Source: Tricholomella constricta (Eukaryota > Basidiomycota > Agaricomycetes > Agaricales > Lyophyllaceae). From it: a stretch of 64,000 nucleotides of DNA. Of this stretch, positions 23,822 through 35,387 are shown in pieces. Position numbers and translations under genes: made by a program. The first letter of the stretch is position 1. Each line of letters begins with the position of its first letter. The stretch lies in assembly GCA_013368375.1 (NCBI GenBank), contig JAACJP010000055.1:62001-126000 (forward strand), given 5' to 3'. A model generated the notes under the pieces. The model was not told where the DNA came from. It saw nothing but the letters and a program-made list of their open reading frames with translations, and made no database searches.

Positions 23822-24674
23822 TCACGCACCAATTATTTCATTTGGTTTGCCATTGGAGGGGCAGCTCGCCCAATATGCAAAAAACGGGTGCTGTGGTGAA
23901 CATGGCTACATAAGCTGCGAGCTGGTGGAGTTGAACACGGACAACTTACAGAGAGCATTTCGGTTCGAAGACAATAGCAAATTAACGTCGCACATGAATT
24001 CCAGGGCTCCAAGTTTGCTGAGTAACACTGCAATATGTCGAACTGCAGAGCCTGGTGTAGACATCAGATAAAAAATTGATGCATAAGAAAAATCATACCA
24101 AATCAACAGAGCACGACGTATAACGGACACGTCGTGTGTCTGTAATGGTGTGGCGTCATGTTTCTTGAACGCGTCAACACTTTTGAACTGTAGAACTTAT
24201 GAAGCCGTTTGTTTAGCTGCCCACATGATGTTGATGTTTATATGATTACTATTACTACGCGGTCAATATCTTTTGAACAGCTATTCAAGTATCTACTAAC
24301 AACGAGAGAATTGCTTGTAATGAGACGGGGGGGAAAAAGTGCCAGGTAAATGTCACGGCTGGTTATATAGGACGTGTTTGTTTAGGGCAGCCACAATCTA
24401 AAAATAAAAAAACGGTGACTAACTGAAGCCGACATTCAAATTTGGAATGTCGCCATACAAGGCGAATTTTGCTTCGAAAACTGTATCAGTTGAGTGAACA
24501 TAATTTCATTCTTTGGATTCATTATATCTCGAGATTGTCATGCATGAGGACTTGAGTGCACATATGAGCATTCCGTGATTGTCAATGATCACAATTTTGT
24601 TGATGCTAATCAAAACACCGGCTTTTCGTCATTTGTATCAAAATAGGTCCATTTCTACATGTAAGGTTTTCCTG
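23822..24674. other. Gene-free, AT-rich stretch
   Basis: About 850 bp between the Plavaka stop and the kinase-like fragment. It may contain the right end of the transposon, but no terminal repeat was recognised. No gene is seen. Confidence 0.4.
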
Positions 24675-25511
24675 ATGTGGCATCCTTTCGCCAAAAAGTC
24701 TCTCTATCTGCGTGTTTCTCTACCCCAACTGAAGATTGACCCCGCGGACCTCCATCAAAATATCGGGCCGCTCCTTACGGTAACCGCTCACCCTCGTCTT
24801 GAAGCGGCGAGGGCCAGCTTTACCATCTCGAGGAAGAAATTCACCGGGCTCCCAACCTTTTCCGACACCATCTTTGTCAAACACACCACGAAACGAGCCA
24901 TTGCCCTCCGATTCCAACGCGAATATCAAGTTTATTCCGCCTTGAAAGCCGCCGGCACCACCTGCATCCCACTGATCATCGGACTTTTTCGTCATGCAAA
25001 TTTAGAACGTACCACAGATGCCCCCGTCCCATTTATCAGCCTTGTCATGGAAGACGTCGGCACGTCCATTGCAGAGGACAAAGGCGTGATAACTCCAGCG
25101 TTAATGTATGTACGTTCCGTTAATGCGTATACTGATTTGAATTACCACCGCAACTGACTCGATCGACTGGGTGTTCCTGCAGAACTGAGTGTTTAGAGGC
25201 ACTCCGAAGCGTGCACGCCGCTGACATCTGCCATGGGGCCATCTCACTCAAGCACTTCAATCGTTCGCCATCCACGCTTCGATGGGAAGGTGCCTAGAAT
25301 CTCCATCATCGACTTCAGTGACGCGAAGCATTCCAAAGACGTCCAGGCTAAGGACAGGGAAATCCAGCAGCTTCTCGAGATACTACAGAACCCCCACAAC
25401 AAACATCCCTTAAAGGATGAAGAGTATTTTGCCAATATCCCTGAGCGTTGTGGTTGGGATCCGACTTTGAGGAAAGAAGAGGAGCAAAGTGTAGAAGAGC
25501 CGGATGATTGA
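24675..25511 (+). pseudogene. Kinase-like protein fragment, frameshifted
   Basis: Remnant or divergent member of a fungal protein-kinase-like family. Exon 1 (24675 to about 25105) encodes FRHANLERTTDAP preceded by RFQREYQVYSALKAAGTTC, and LVMEDVGTSI, a hinge-like segment. After a GTATGT..GCAG intron (about 25106-25181), exon 2 gives LEALRSVHAADICHGAISLK, in the position of the catalytic loop but with HGAI instead of HRD, and then IIDFSDAKHSK for the DFG region. The frame must shift by one base at about 25293 (GCC TAG AAT versus AGA ATC TCC) to join these, so it is either a pseudogene or carries a sequence error. The glycine-rich loop and N-lobe are largely missing. The hinge and DFG segments resemble those in the 757-aa protein at 26174-28606. 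If expressed it would be a pseudokinase. Confidence 0.55.
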
Positions 25512-26173
25512 ACTCGTTGGACTGTGACCTAGTGGCGAACCGACTCCTTTATGGATGTGTTCCTGTTTTTTGCATGTTTTTTGCAAGATGTCTATTTCTT
25601 CTGATACATATATACCCGATGAAGACCATGTAATAACAAAAATATCCGATGGAACCTAGTTGGAATAGAAGGTAGGAGTATAGTTGACAATGATTGTGGA
25701 AGCGGTTGAACGGGTCTCAAAGCGCCAACCGACCCCAGTATGCGGCGACGATAGGAATGAATGTCCCATCCTCTATTTACTAAGAGTCAGTGATATACCG
25801 TCGGTCAGAAAGGAGACGTGACGCGACTACTTGAGAAACACAATGAGACGAAAGCCAGACGGAAGCAAAACGAAAGCGAACAAGACGAAAGCAAAACAAG
25901 ACGAAAGCAAGAGGAGGGAAACGGATCAAGCGCGATGATGAAACAAAAGGGTAACAACACTCGGATGTACACGTTGTTAGTGCTCAAACCAGCGTTTAGC
26001 TACTGACGGAGGAGGAGAGGGGAAGGTTGAATTATGCATCGAAAAAGTCTGGAGCAATGTTAGTGTGTAGAACAATATGGCCCAGGATATGTAGACGAAC
26101 CCAATGCGACGCCGAACAAGGCGGGGTAGAGTCGAAGATGAAGAGATAGTTATATTCAGGTTTTTAGATCAAG
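25512..26173. other. Intergenic between convergent kinase-like genes
   Basis: 660 bp with no gene. A run rich in GACGAAAGCAA-type repeats is present at about 25845-25915. Confidence 0.4.
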
Positions 26174-28606
26174 TCAAGAATTGTTCTTGCCGCTTGAATT
26201 GTGATCATCAACTGCGTCACCTGTAATCTCAATTTTGTCGTCTAGGTTCTCGTAGTCGCTTTCGGCTACGGGCTCCAGGGAAGCCTTTCGCCTGGTGGGG
26301 GTCTTTCGTTCTGGGGTCTTTTGCTCCGGTGTGGTTTGGCCACTGAGAAGTACACCAGGAGGTCTATATGAACCATTCAGCAGTGCAGTGAGGTGCCGCA
26401 TCTCACGTCGCTTTGCGCCTTCGCTATGATTCAGTTCTGCCTGGTCGAAATCAATGATGGCTGCTTGATCATTGCCAGAGATCGTAAGATTCTCGGGGCG
26501 GATGTCCATGTGCAGCACCCCCGCTTGATGAATGCTGCTCATGACACGAAGGAATGAAGTCCTAAAGAGTAGACATCTCAGATTGAATTAGGAGGAGGTA
26601 ATAAAATGAGCGACATACCTAGCTGCTTCAGGAAGCTTCAATTTCATGTCACGGAAATTCGGCCAAAGAGTCAGCAAGCATGTCCCAACATGGGTCATAA
26701 CAAGTGCCAACGCGTCAGTCTCAACATCCTCGAATAATCCAAAGATGAAGGGGATGCCTTCAACAACTCCTCGGGATTTCAGATGCTGAAAGATTGAAAA
26801 CTCGTGACGCAGACGCTGGATCTGTTCTGGCTCAAAGGCCAGTTTAACAACAGCTGCACTGCTCAGAGTGCGGCCGGCCACAAGCACTTTGAGCTCTGCG
26901 ACATGAGCAACTCCAGTTGCACCTGATGCAATTTCGGATGTCAAGATTATTGAAAGATATTCATCGGATTTGTATCTCGTCTTCCGTCGAGTCTTCGACC
27001 GCACGAAGGATGCAGGAGCTGGTGAGTTGTATACGCCATAGCGTAATTCGATGAGAGCCAGGCAGCGCGTCGCCGCATATTTCTTGACCAACTGTAATTA
27101 CGGATATAAGTCCTTGAGTGTTTCGGGAATGCAAAATAGATACCTCAAAGTTTTCGCGCTCCATTTGTGCCTCGTTGATTTCTTTTACCATCGCCGCCCT
27201 CGTTTTATACCGCTTGCTTGGTAGTGACGTTGCCATGCTTCGTTGCCTTTTGAGAGTTTTTGGCAGTGCGAGTTCTTCTTTCGCCTGATGTTGCTTCATG
27301 CGCTCAATGGCGTCCTGAACGATAGACATATATAGTCCTGTTTGGATGTGTCCATAAGCAGGACTCTCGCAATTCACAACATCAATGAGGTCGGTGAGAT
27401 AGAGGGTCTGGCTGGCGCGATGACGGAAGCCTATCCTTTCGAAGTTGCCACAGTTGAAAACGATGAAAGTGCTGTCGCGTTCCACAGATTGTGCCCAAGC
27501 CTGGCAACTGGGATATCAGCAGGTGGTACTCGATTCAACTGCTTCCTTACACGTAGCAGAAATAAGTCTGCCATTGGTCGAGCTGCCTCACGACCGGGTA
27601 TAGTGACGATGGGCCACGAGCTGTCGTTAGCTTGATGCTGGGCAATTTTGCGAGCGGCATCAGAACGCTTCCTCGCCTTCTTTGCTCCGTCATTTTCGAC
27701 CTTTGCGCCAATGCGATTACTTCTTCGCAGTGGACGGTAAATCTTTGCGCGGGAAGGATCAGATCGCGGAACATCGGAATGGTGCTCCGGCGTGGACGAT
27801 GGGGGGTGAGGCGTAGACGAGATTGGGACACCCCACGGAATCGTGGGGGCATCAAGGATGGTTGCAGAAAAGGTGGGTGGTGCCCTGTATCCAGCAGTGC
27901 GGCATTGTTGGTGATCGAAGCCTGCACACAAGACAATCCTGTCCAGGTCCTTTAACAGATCCTCCGCTTCTTGAGAAATGAAGAAAATCGCCCAGTACGC
28001 CAGAGCAGGGTATCTGCGTCGGAGCTGTCGGAGGTCTGATTTGACCTGATCCCCCAATGCATCAGAAAGCTCTTCCTCTATCTCGATCTTAGAATCAACA
28101 TTGACAGCTTCAACGCTATAGTCGTCGACGAAAGCCACATGTTCCTGAACTACAGGTCGGGACGAACGCCATGCAAGAGAGGTCAGCCATCCAGGTGCGC
28201 GCAAATGCAGTAGAAGAGTAGATGTCAAAACCCGGCAATAGAGCGCAGTTGTTTTCTGATATAGCCGCGCGACGTCTTTCGCATCGGTTAGTAACCGGCT
28301 GGACTCGCAGCTTGCGCGGAATGCCTGTGAGGGAAACAGATCTCCTGGCGTGTCCAACGGCGGGAGGTCGCCGCGTTCCTTTATTGATCGCAATGTCTTG
28401 TCGACGAGCTGTGCAAACCATATATCCAGGGACAGGTGCTCGACATTTCTGAGCATAAGTCGTTCTTCCAGGTGTTTGTGGTAAAATGTGATAGGTGGAG
28501 TCAGCTTCGGGCATAGATGACCAGGGTCAGGAGATCTGCGGGGAGGATTGTATCGCTTGAACCCGTTCAGCTCCCGCGAAAGGACAGCGTAAGGGTTTTC
28601 TTCCAT
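26174..28606 (-). CDS. 757-aa two-domain protein with C-terminal kinase-like fold
   Basis: Four exons, 28606-27551, 27500-27144, 27091-26619 and 26561-26174, close exactly in frame (758 codons with stop); introns are 50-57 nt with GT..AG ends. The C-terminal third is a kinase-like fold: VVKLAFEPEQIQRLRHEFSI (VxK lysine), LVMTHVGTCLL hinge, catalytic loop HMDIRPENLTI and IIDFDQAELNH in place of DFG. Asp and Asn of the catalytic loop are present, while HRD is HMD and DFG is DFD, so activity is uncertain. The N-terminal half has no named domain; residues about 108-178 contain DVARLYQKTTALYC, LRAPGWLTSLAW and VDDYSVEAVNVDSKIEIEE, paralleling the 501-aa protein at 15962-17572. A basic linker (KTLKRQRS, PSKRYKTR) joins the parts. 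After the kinase comes a T/P/K-rich repeat (TPEQKTPERKTP). The substrate is unknown. Confidence 0.78.
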
Positions 28607-29518
28607 TCAACACTGGCTTAGAGTTATACTGGAGAGGGAGGGAGGAGGGAGGAGGAATGGGAAAAGTTGAAGTTCAACAACACAGACATACATATTTACG
28701 ATGCGGCATTTGACGTGTCACATGCTGTCACATGCCACAGTACTATCAAGTAAAGTAAACGCGATTGGCGTTGTCTAATTGTCTAATCTCATCCACCGTT
28801 CAGTCTTCAGATTATGTAGCTATTTCGGAAAGGATAGAGGCCGTGCCATGCAAAGAGAGCCCGAATCTCCCCGAATTGACTGCTTGGAACTTCTGAATCC
28901 GGATCACAGCGAAGCGTCACTCCCACTTGAACTTGAACACCACACGACGGGACACGACGAAACGCCCCTACGACATCCTTTCCGCAGAGCTTCACCTTCT
29001 TGTGCAACATTATCCTTTTCAAAGATCTCCGGTCTAGTGAAAAGGTGCCAAGAAACTGGAATGCGTCATTGGTCAGGCTTTTTGAATGGGTCGAAGTATA
29101 TGGAGCCTGGTGGATTTCGGATTGAGCAAACGACGCTCGAGCGGGAGACACCAAAGCGGGAGACGCCAGCGTGAAAGCCCCCTATGCAGATACTTCACTT
29201 ATGACCGAACTTTCCTTAATCCTGTTTCTGAAGACGCGATAATCCAGTCAATGCCGATGTGGAGGGTGTGCCCGACAGCAGCGACCATAGACATGACAGT
29301 CGATTTCTAGCACCATGATTCGTTGGTTCGCATCCTGTAGAATATGTCACACATATTGAGGATACGAAAATACCGGCTATTCTTTGATTTGAGTCTCCTT
29401 CGAGAATATGACATGCGGCACGTTGCGAGTAGATGGTCGTTAATGGAGAAGATGGGTCGTGAACTAGGATACCATAAGTACAACAGCGTTGAAGAAGTAG
29501 AACTACACCAGATGGAGA
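28607..29518. other. Mostly unassigned; possible degraded gene on + strand
   Basis: Between 28779 and 29310 several + strand frames give short protein-like pieces (for example WNASLVRLFEWVEVYGAWW and a TLERETPKRETPA segment like the tail repeat of the neighbouring kinase-like protein), but they do not join in one frame. It may be a decayed gene fragment. Nothing else is seen. Confidence 0.3.
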
Positions 29519-30067
29519 TCAGACCATGGCATCTTCAGCCATTACCGGTGGACTGAGGACTGTCGCCGATCTCTTTCCTTCCCTCCCTAGACCAGCTGCC
29601 CGTTCCGCTTCCTCTATCGTGTACGCTGGTTCCTTGAGTTGTTTACAACGCCGCTTGTGTACTTTGCTCCGCCAGTGGGAATTAAGTGCAACATCAGTCT
29701 CGTAGTACCTATAAATGTGGAATGAGTCAGGTTCAAGGTGGAAGGTGTAAAGCACGCACTTGGCACATTCCACACAGTAATGCTGAGCGAGACCAGGCTT
29801 TTCAAAATCAAGTGGTTGAGCTTCTAACGCTGCCCTATTCTATAGGTAATTTGAATGTGTGAGTTGAAGTTGTAATTGAGGATTAATTCGACGAACTTTG
29901 GGGTCCAGGTCAATCAGCTGTATGATGTCTAAATCTTTGGTTCGCGCCTGGAGTGATATGGGTCACTATTGACCAAATGAATATGATAGTGAGCTCACTC
30001 GTGTACGGGAAGCTCTCTGTACATCCCTTCGGGCGTGATGAGCTCTAGAACGGCGGAGACGGCCCAT
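29519..30067 (-). CDS. BUD20: Bud20/ZNF593-type C2H2 zinc-finger ribosome biogenesis factor
   Basis: Homologue of yeast Bud20 and human ZNF593, a shuttling factor that helps export pre-60S ribosomal subunits. Four exons, 30067-29999, 29947-29897, 29839-29760 and 29708-29519, join in frame to 129 aa, the family's usual size. Seen in order: the family start MGRLRRSRAHHARRD, TKDLDIIQLIDLDPK, QPLDFEKPGLAQHYCVECAK, then YYETDVALNSHWRSKVHKRR (zinc ligands Cys-x2-Cys and His-x5-His) and the signature KQLKEPAYTIEEAERAAGLG. Two introns have short or weak signals (GTTCGT donor at 29896), but the frame is exact. This is a conserved housekeeping gene among accessory material. Confidence 0.9.
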
Positions 30068-30350
30068 GAAAAAAAATTGCGGCTGTGGAGAAGAGCAGGA
30101 TTTACACCTGATTTGTACATGTTTTATCGCAAGGTCGTTGCCAAAGATCACCGAAAGCAAGGAGTCTACTTGGGTTTTTTTCTGTCACGGTGTGTACCTC
30201 TACCTGGCTGCGTTTCATATCATGATAGGTATGCCATCTTTGTGATCCATATATTGAGTTTCAGACTGTATGGCGAATTCCACGCCCAACAGTACGACTC
30301 AGGTCAGCCTCCGACTAGTCCCTCTAGATCTTCGCCACCAACGTATTGAC

Positions 30351-31801
30351 CTAGAAACGACTTGATGGCAGGCTCAGATCAATCAGCCTGGTACCGCCTC
30401 GATGCGCTTCAATATTCTCAGCCATGGTCCTTGCGCGAGATGCACGAGCGTTGAGCATTGCAAGCAGGGAGTTTGAATACAGCTTCCCCATCAATAAGAC
30501 CCTGTAGCCGCGATGTGCACAAGGAGTTAAGCGAAACGACGCAAATGGTCGAACTACAAGAACGCACAATAGAAGTATAGCAGGCGCCATTTTTAGGTAG
30601 AGAGCAAGTGCAGCTACGCTAGCTGCTGTTGTAATTGCGCCGATCTCGACAGTCATAATGATCGCTCGATGCAGGGCGTCATTTAGCGCGGAGAACCCTG
30701 TATTTCTGTGTTCAGAAAGCTACGAGGTTGTTTGTCGATGGCAGGAAAATAGAGCGGGTTGAAGGGGTACCTGGAATACCAGAGTGGCCGTTATAGTAAC
30801 ATCGCAACAGGCTCCTCCCAGCAGCCATGCCTGTGTCCAACCTCGATAGTCAACGCGGGTGTTCGAAGAAACTGAGCGAGACATACCGTAACCGGGCCAT
30901 GCATACGATTCTCGAAAAGAACTCGAACATTTTCGTCGCTATTTCGAAGCTACAGATGTCCATCTAATAAACCAAGTGCGACTTTGCGAATCAAACTCAC
31001 ATTAAAGCCACAGACAAATGCCGAAATACAAGACCCTGATGCCTCCTATGAAATCAAAGTAAAGGTAGGTAAATAGGTAGCGATGCCTTGGAAGTTCTTA
31101 CGATTACGATGAGTACAATAAGCGGAAGATATGATTTGCTTCGTTTCCCCAAAGTCCAGATGCGCCATGCGAGAAAGCCTTGAACCATGATGGCATCTAG
31201 AAGCACGGTAGTGAGCGTGTATTCAAATGGACCTGCAAATGAGGAATCTACTCAGGCCACAGAAGCAGGGCATTGTCAAGAGAGAGAAGGTGGACTTGTA
31301 CACAGCGTTAGAGTCACCCCACCCCGATACTAGTATGGACCTATTGGAGCCATCAGATGAAGGCACTCTATTGAGTCACCTAACCGACCAAGCATAGTGA
31401 CTTGCTAGACAAGTCTGTAAAACATCGAAAAAAAGGGTTGAATACACTACATGCATAAGGATAATGAGAAGTGTCTCCCAAAAAGATGGCGTTGACGGAC
31501 CCACCCAAGATTTTGATCACGGCAATGTCGCTGCGAAACGACAAACGATAGACATATACTTGGATCGCGAGCATGCCAAGCAGCGCTAGAGAAACCCTGA
31601 GAAGGGATTGCGAGGGATTGAGATATCATCAAGAACCTACCATAATTCAGGAACTGGCCTATTAGCTACGGGTTGTGAGCATGTGGGAGGATCTAGACAG
31701 GTTGATGGTACCATTGGGCCGATTCTGTCATTTGGTTAAACAAGACGATGATTGCGTTAGAGGCTTTGCGAGTCTACGTACATTTCCTCGACCTCGGTCA
31801 T
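30351..31801 (-). CDS. DUF6534-type multi-pass membrane protein
   Basis: Member of the large agaric family of seven-helix membrane proteins annotated DUF6534 (function unknown). ATG at about 31801. Small exons encode IIGPM, LIGQFLNYG, VSLALLGMLAIQVYVYR (TM), a poorly resolved middle part, GPFEYTLTTVLLDAIMVQGF (TM), LAWRIWTLGKRSKSYLPLIV (TM), EIGAITTAASVAALALYLK (TM) and the family's closing signature MGKLYSNSLLAMLNAR, and the protein ends at 30351. The order IGP..LIG..LNYG..Q.Y.Y and the end KLYSNSLLA.LN.R are diagnostic in my knowledge of the family. Two junctions (near 31640 and 31400) need weak splice sites, so one exon could be damaged. Confidence 0.7.
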
Positions 31802-32919
31802 GATCCTAAGGGAGAGCAAAGACAAGGCAATGACAGAAAGAGATCGAGGTGTTACGCAGCATTTATGGGGCAAGGCGCGGTCTGATGCACAGGTCTGCTG
31901 TGGAACCAATATGTTTCATTAGTCCATTGCAGAGGCGATCCAGCTGTTCGCGATGCTTCGAGATCCGATAGTTGAACAAAATATATTCTTATAATGATCT
32001 ATCATACAGCGAAGCGAGTCTCCGTCAGATCCGATAAACGTTGCAAAAGCGCTGAATCGCACTCACAGTACTCGAGTACACTTCTTATGAAGAAGTTCGA
32101 CAGAGTCCAACAAGTCATGGGCGGCTGCATGTTGTGGTTGGTGGGGAAGAGGGAGGGTCCGATCCGTTGATTCCAAACTGGCAAGTCCAGCTCCTCACTC
32201 CCTTCAAGGCTTCATTAGCGCTACTCTCACGTTTTGATTTACCATCCTATTCTGAGAAGATCCCCGAATTAACTGTGAACTCCTTCTTGAATCAATTGAG
32301 CTGGACGAATAAGACGAAGCCAACAATATTCCGATCAAGTGGAGCGGCACTGCACTCTGATTCTAGATTGCAGCTATTGGGCCTTTATTTTCGGTACTTC
32401 CTTCGTTCTGACGATTTTATGATTGAAAGTATGTTGCACCGAGGAATAACGCGAACGTTCATTAATAACATCATCATGATTCTGTATGCGGGATGAGCTC
32501 GGAGCTAAGAGAGTCGGGCGATTTCTCTTGATCAGCGTCAACCCCGTTGTACAGGAAGGCTGTTCGACATACCTCAAAAACCACCTGCGTATCAGCTTAT
32601 GGTGACAAGTCTCAACAAGCCGTCTCGCGCGTTTGGCAGCTTTCAAAAGATTTGTCAGCAATCTCGGCGAGTCTTCCTTGAACTTTTCGACCGACGATTT
32701 ATACAGATCCGTAAAACCGCAGCAATGGAGGATTTTTTGGCCTATAATGCAAGAGAATTGTCACAGTCCTTCCACCCGCGTATGATGGTACTCACAGTCC
32801 TGTCAAGAATAATATATGCTGATTAGTAGCACGTTCTTCTCCAGCTAGTAATAACACCCCACAGTATCTTCGCGACCTTGAGATCATACCACAGGTGTTA
32901 GTCGCAGAAGCCGTTTTTC
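31802..32919. other. Unassigned; scattered possible exons on - strand
   Basis: No complete gene was recognised. On the minus strand about 32725-32580 there is a protein-like stretch with KILHCCGFTDLYKSS and an amphipathic, lysine-rich helix (LLTNLLKAAKRARRLVE) that might be a downstream exon of the short secreted-protein candidate starting at 33046. Confidence 0.3.
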
Positions 32920-33046
32920 AATCACATCGGCCCAAAACAAACATACATGGCTCGTTCAATCCACCCCGCCTGGGCCGGTGCGGAGTCGCCAAAACCTGAG
33001 GCCCAAGGATGACCAGAGTCAATCCTAGAAGAATTGCCTTGTACAT
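32920..33046 (-). CDS. Candidate short secreted peptide (first exon)
   Basis: An ATG at 33046 opens 41 codons to a TGA at 32920. The first 22 residues look like a secretion signal: MYKAILLGLTLVILG followed by PQVLATP, with an A-T-P cleavage-like site. A basic, proline-rich segment (HRPRRGGLNEP) and cysteines follow. A GTATGT donor at about 32946 could splice on instead: one acceptor near 32878 would give a 43-aa product ending in REDTVGCYY, and further exons to the left are possible. It is too short for family assignment. It could be a small secreted protein typical of agarics or a chance frame. Confidence 0.35.
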
Positions 33047-34286
33047 TGCAGTAGTGAGGGTGGGATATCAGATACTCGTAGTACCTCAGGAAGCGAAGGT
33101 GGAGGGTGTCGACGCTGTTCATCCATTCCTTCTGTCTCATATGTAATTTGTCCGGATTCAGGGCCGAGGCTCCGATTCAAGTTCATTGCTCGCGACAGCG
33201 TCCACTACGCTCCCTGCACTTCTGACGGATTGACGTCTTGAACGACGTTTTTACATGAAATGTAAGCATAACATGTCATTCATATCGAATCGTTATCGAA
33301 TCTGGCCTTCTGCATGATGGCAGAAATTGTGAATACGCAAGTTGAACCAAGTCTAGACTTACATTTTCCGAGTCGACAAACTCTTTTGATGTTTCTTCTC
33401 TCTGATGTTCAGGTATATTTATCTTGCCTCAGGCTCCAGGGATATCATTTCGAAAAGCAGATGTCATGAAGGTGACGCTAATCGATTCATTTTCGGACAT
33501 GACTGAGCGCATCCCAAAACGCACTTCTGTCTGACAGGCCCACTGAAGGAACTCACTGCTGTGGCTTCACTGCTAGTGTCTGATAGTACGTGATATTATT
33601 CTTCGCCGTGAAGACACGCCTTGATACTCTTCGTTCTTCCAGTTGCCTCCTCAAAGGTGCCCTTCGCTGAAGTTTGAAGTCGAAAAGTAATCGGTATGTT
33701 TACACTTTTCGCGGATATACTATCATTTTTGACCAAACATCCTTCGAGTTCTTCGTGGATGGATGGCAGACACAATACGACTTCCAAAATCTCGTCCGAC
33801 AGTGATTGGCACACCATATGGAAAAGGGATTGGGTTCTCGATTACGTTCTTTCAGACATCCATTTGTACCGTAAAGAAAATGACAAGCCTTTCAAGGAAT
33901 AGACAGGTACACTTGAATGCTCGGCGACGCTGTTGAAGCTTTCCGCGCAATCGCTATAAAATATCAAGGGAAAAGTTGATCGAGGAAAGTTGATAAAAGG
34001 TAGACGGCGGTTTCGTTTCCGATCAAGCGCGAACACCTCGACACATCGCTTGGCGAGTCATAGCGACCGTATTTAGATAGCCAGCTTGACATCCCTCACG
34101 GCGCTGCGGAAGGTCTCCTCTTTGACCGATACCACAACTCCTATCCCACAGGATATACGATCATCAACCAGATCAAGGCTTGATCCAACAGAACATGACA
34201 CTGTATTTATTGCCTTGATTAGTAGAGTCGTGATGATGGGATATGGGACGATGACATGCGCAGGCGACTGTGAATTTGCGTTGTGG
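33047..34286. other. Gene-poor stretch
   Basis: No supported gene. A + strand frame of 68 codons at 33696-33902 has no recognisable features. Confidence 0.4.
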
Positions 34287-34661
34287 CTAGACTCGGAATG
34301 AGGCGCTGAGACGAAAGAACGAACAATATCTCTTTCTCGGGCCACAGCCTCGCATGCCCTTAAACTTCCTCTGCTCTTTCATTTCTTCTCTGCTCCTGGG
34401 CTTGTATGAGTAATCCGGGTACCTGGCTTCGTGCTCCAGTTTCTTGATATAAGCGCGGTGTCTGCACTCGGCCTTGACCTCTGGAGTTTCATTATGCCAC
34501 AATTGGGCCACAAGTCGCGAAAGGTCCACTTGCGATCTTGTCGTGCCGGGGGGTGGGGAAGGCAGCCACGACGCTATCGCAGATCGGTATAGGATAAAGG
34601 AATTTGGAGGTCGACGAATCTTCTCCCCTCGTGCAGCCGTGTATGACGGTGCCCTGACCAT
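34287..34661 (-). CDS. HMG-box protein (MATA_HMG-like), copy 3, short
   Basis: Third HMG-box paralogue. ATG at 34661; the box starts about residue 14 (IRRPPNSFILYRSAIASW), with a loop containing PSPPPGTTRSQ, then LVAQLWHNETPEVKAECRHR, IKKLEHEARYPDYSYKPRSR and a stop after RLSASFRV. The box is complete, and the loop and KKLEHEARYP parallel copy 2 at 4273-5085. Unlike copies 1 and 2, no second exon with an acidic aromatic C-terminus was found downstream, so the protein (124 aa) appears to lack the putative activation region; a missed intron is possible. Alone it could bind DNA and act as a competitor of the full-length paralogues, but that is speculation. Confidence 0.75.
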   Translation of the reverse strand: MVRAPSYTAARGEKIRRPPNSFILYRSAIASWLPSPPPGTTRSQVDLSRLVAQLWHNETPEVKAECRHRAYIKKLEHEARYPDYSYKPRSREEMKEQRKFKGMRGCGPRKRYCSFFRLSASFRV

Positions 34662-35387
34662 TGTGAATGACCGGGCGGTAGAAATGAGAGCGTCATCAAG
34701 GCGACGGGAGATGAGGCTTGTATTTCAAGAGAATTGTGAACTTTTTCCGGAACAGAAGACAAAGTGAGGTGGATCCACATCGTGGCTTTGCATCGTCAAG
34801 CAGAAGACTGGCCGCTTGGCCCTCGACAACTTTCGCTTTGGCCAGCAGATGAGATGTACACGTGTACATGCAAATGGCGATATTGGACACTGTCCATATC
34901 CCCCGAGCTTTAAGGAGGTTCACTGAGAGGCTTCTATTCCAGCAATCCCAGCTGAAGGGAAGAATGAGGCTTCAACATCAGCAAAATCGGGAGACTTATA
35001 TAAGGGTTTATAAAGCGCGCAATCTGCATAACGCTGGATAAAGTTACATCTGCCCGGTGAAAATTCACCGGGCCTTATATCCAACCATTTTATTGTCAAT
35101 GCTCATCATATTGCACCTATTGGCAATGTTTACCGGGCAGGTAAGATTTGCCAAGTCACAAAAGGACTTATCCGCGACCATGCCATTGGCAACATTGACC
35201 AGACGTCCCATCATTGTAAGAGGTTCTACAGCTCGGCAATCTTTCTGTATCAACACATGCCTGGTCACCACTATCCAGATGCTTCTCCGGATTCTCACAG
35301 GATTCTCGATTGACAGTTCAGAAATCATTGATTTGCATAGGGCACGACTAGACAATTATTACAGTACATGGGCAGAAATATTGTAAT
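34662..35387. other. Intergenic with a 22-bp inverted repeat
   Basis: No supported gene. A perfect 10-bp inverted repeat with a 2-nt spacer (GCCCGGTGAA / TTCACCGGGC) lies at 35052-35073, and a partial copy ACCGGGCAGG recurs near 35131. It lies 315 bp beyond the DUF6698 stop and could mark a transposon end or a hairpin. Confidence 0.4.
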
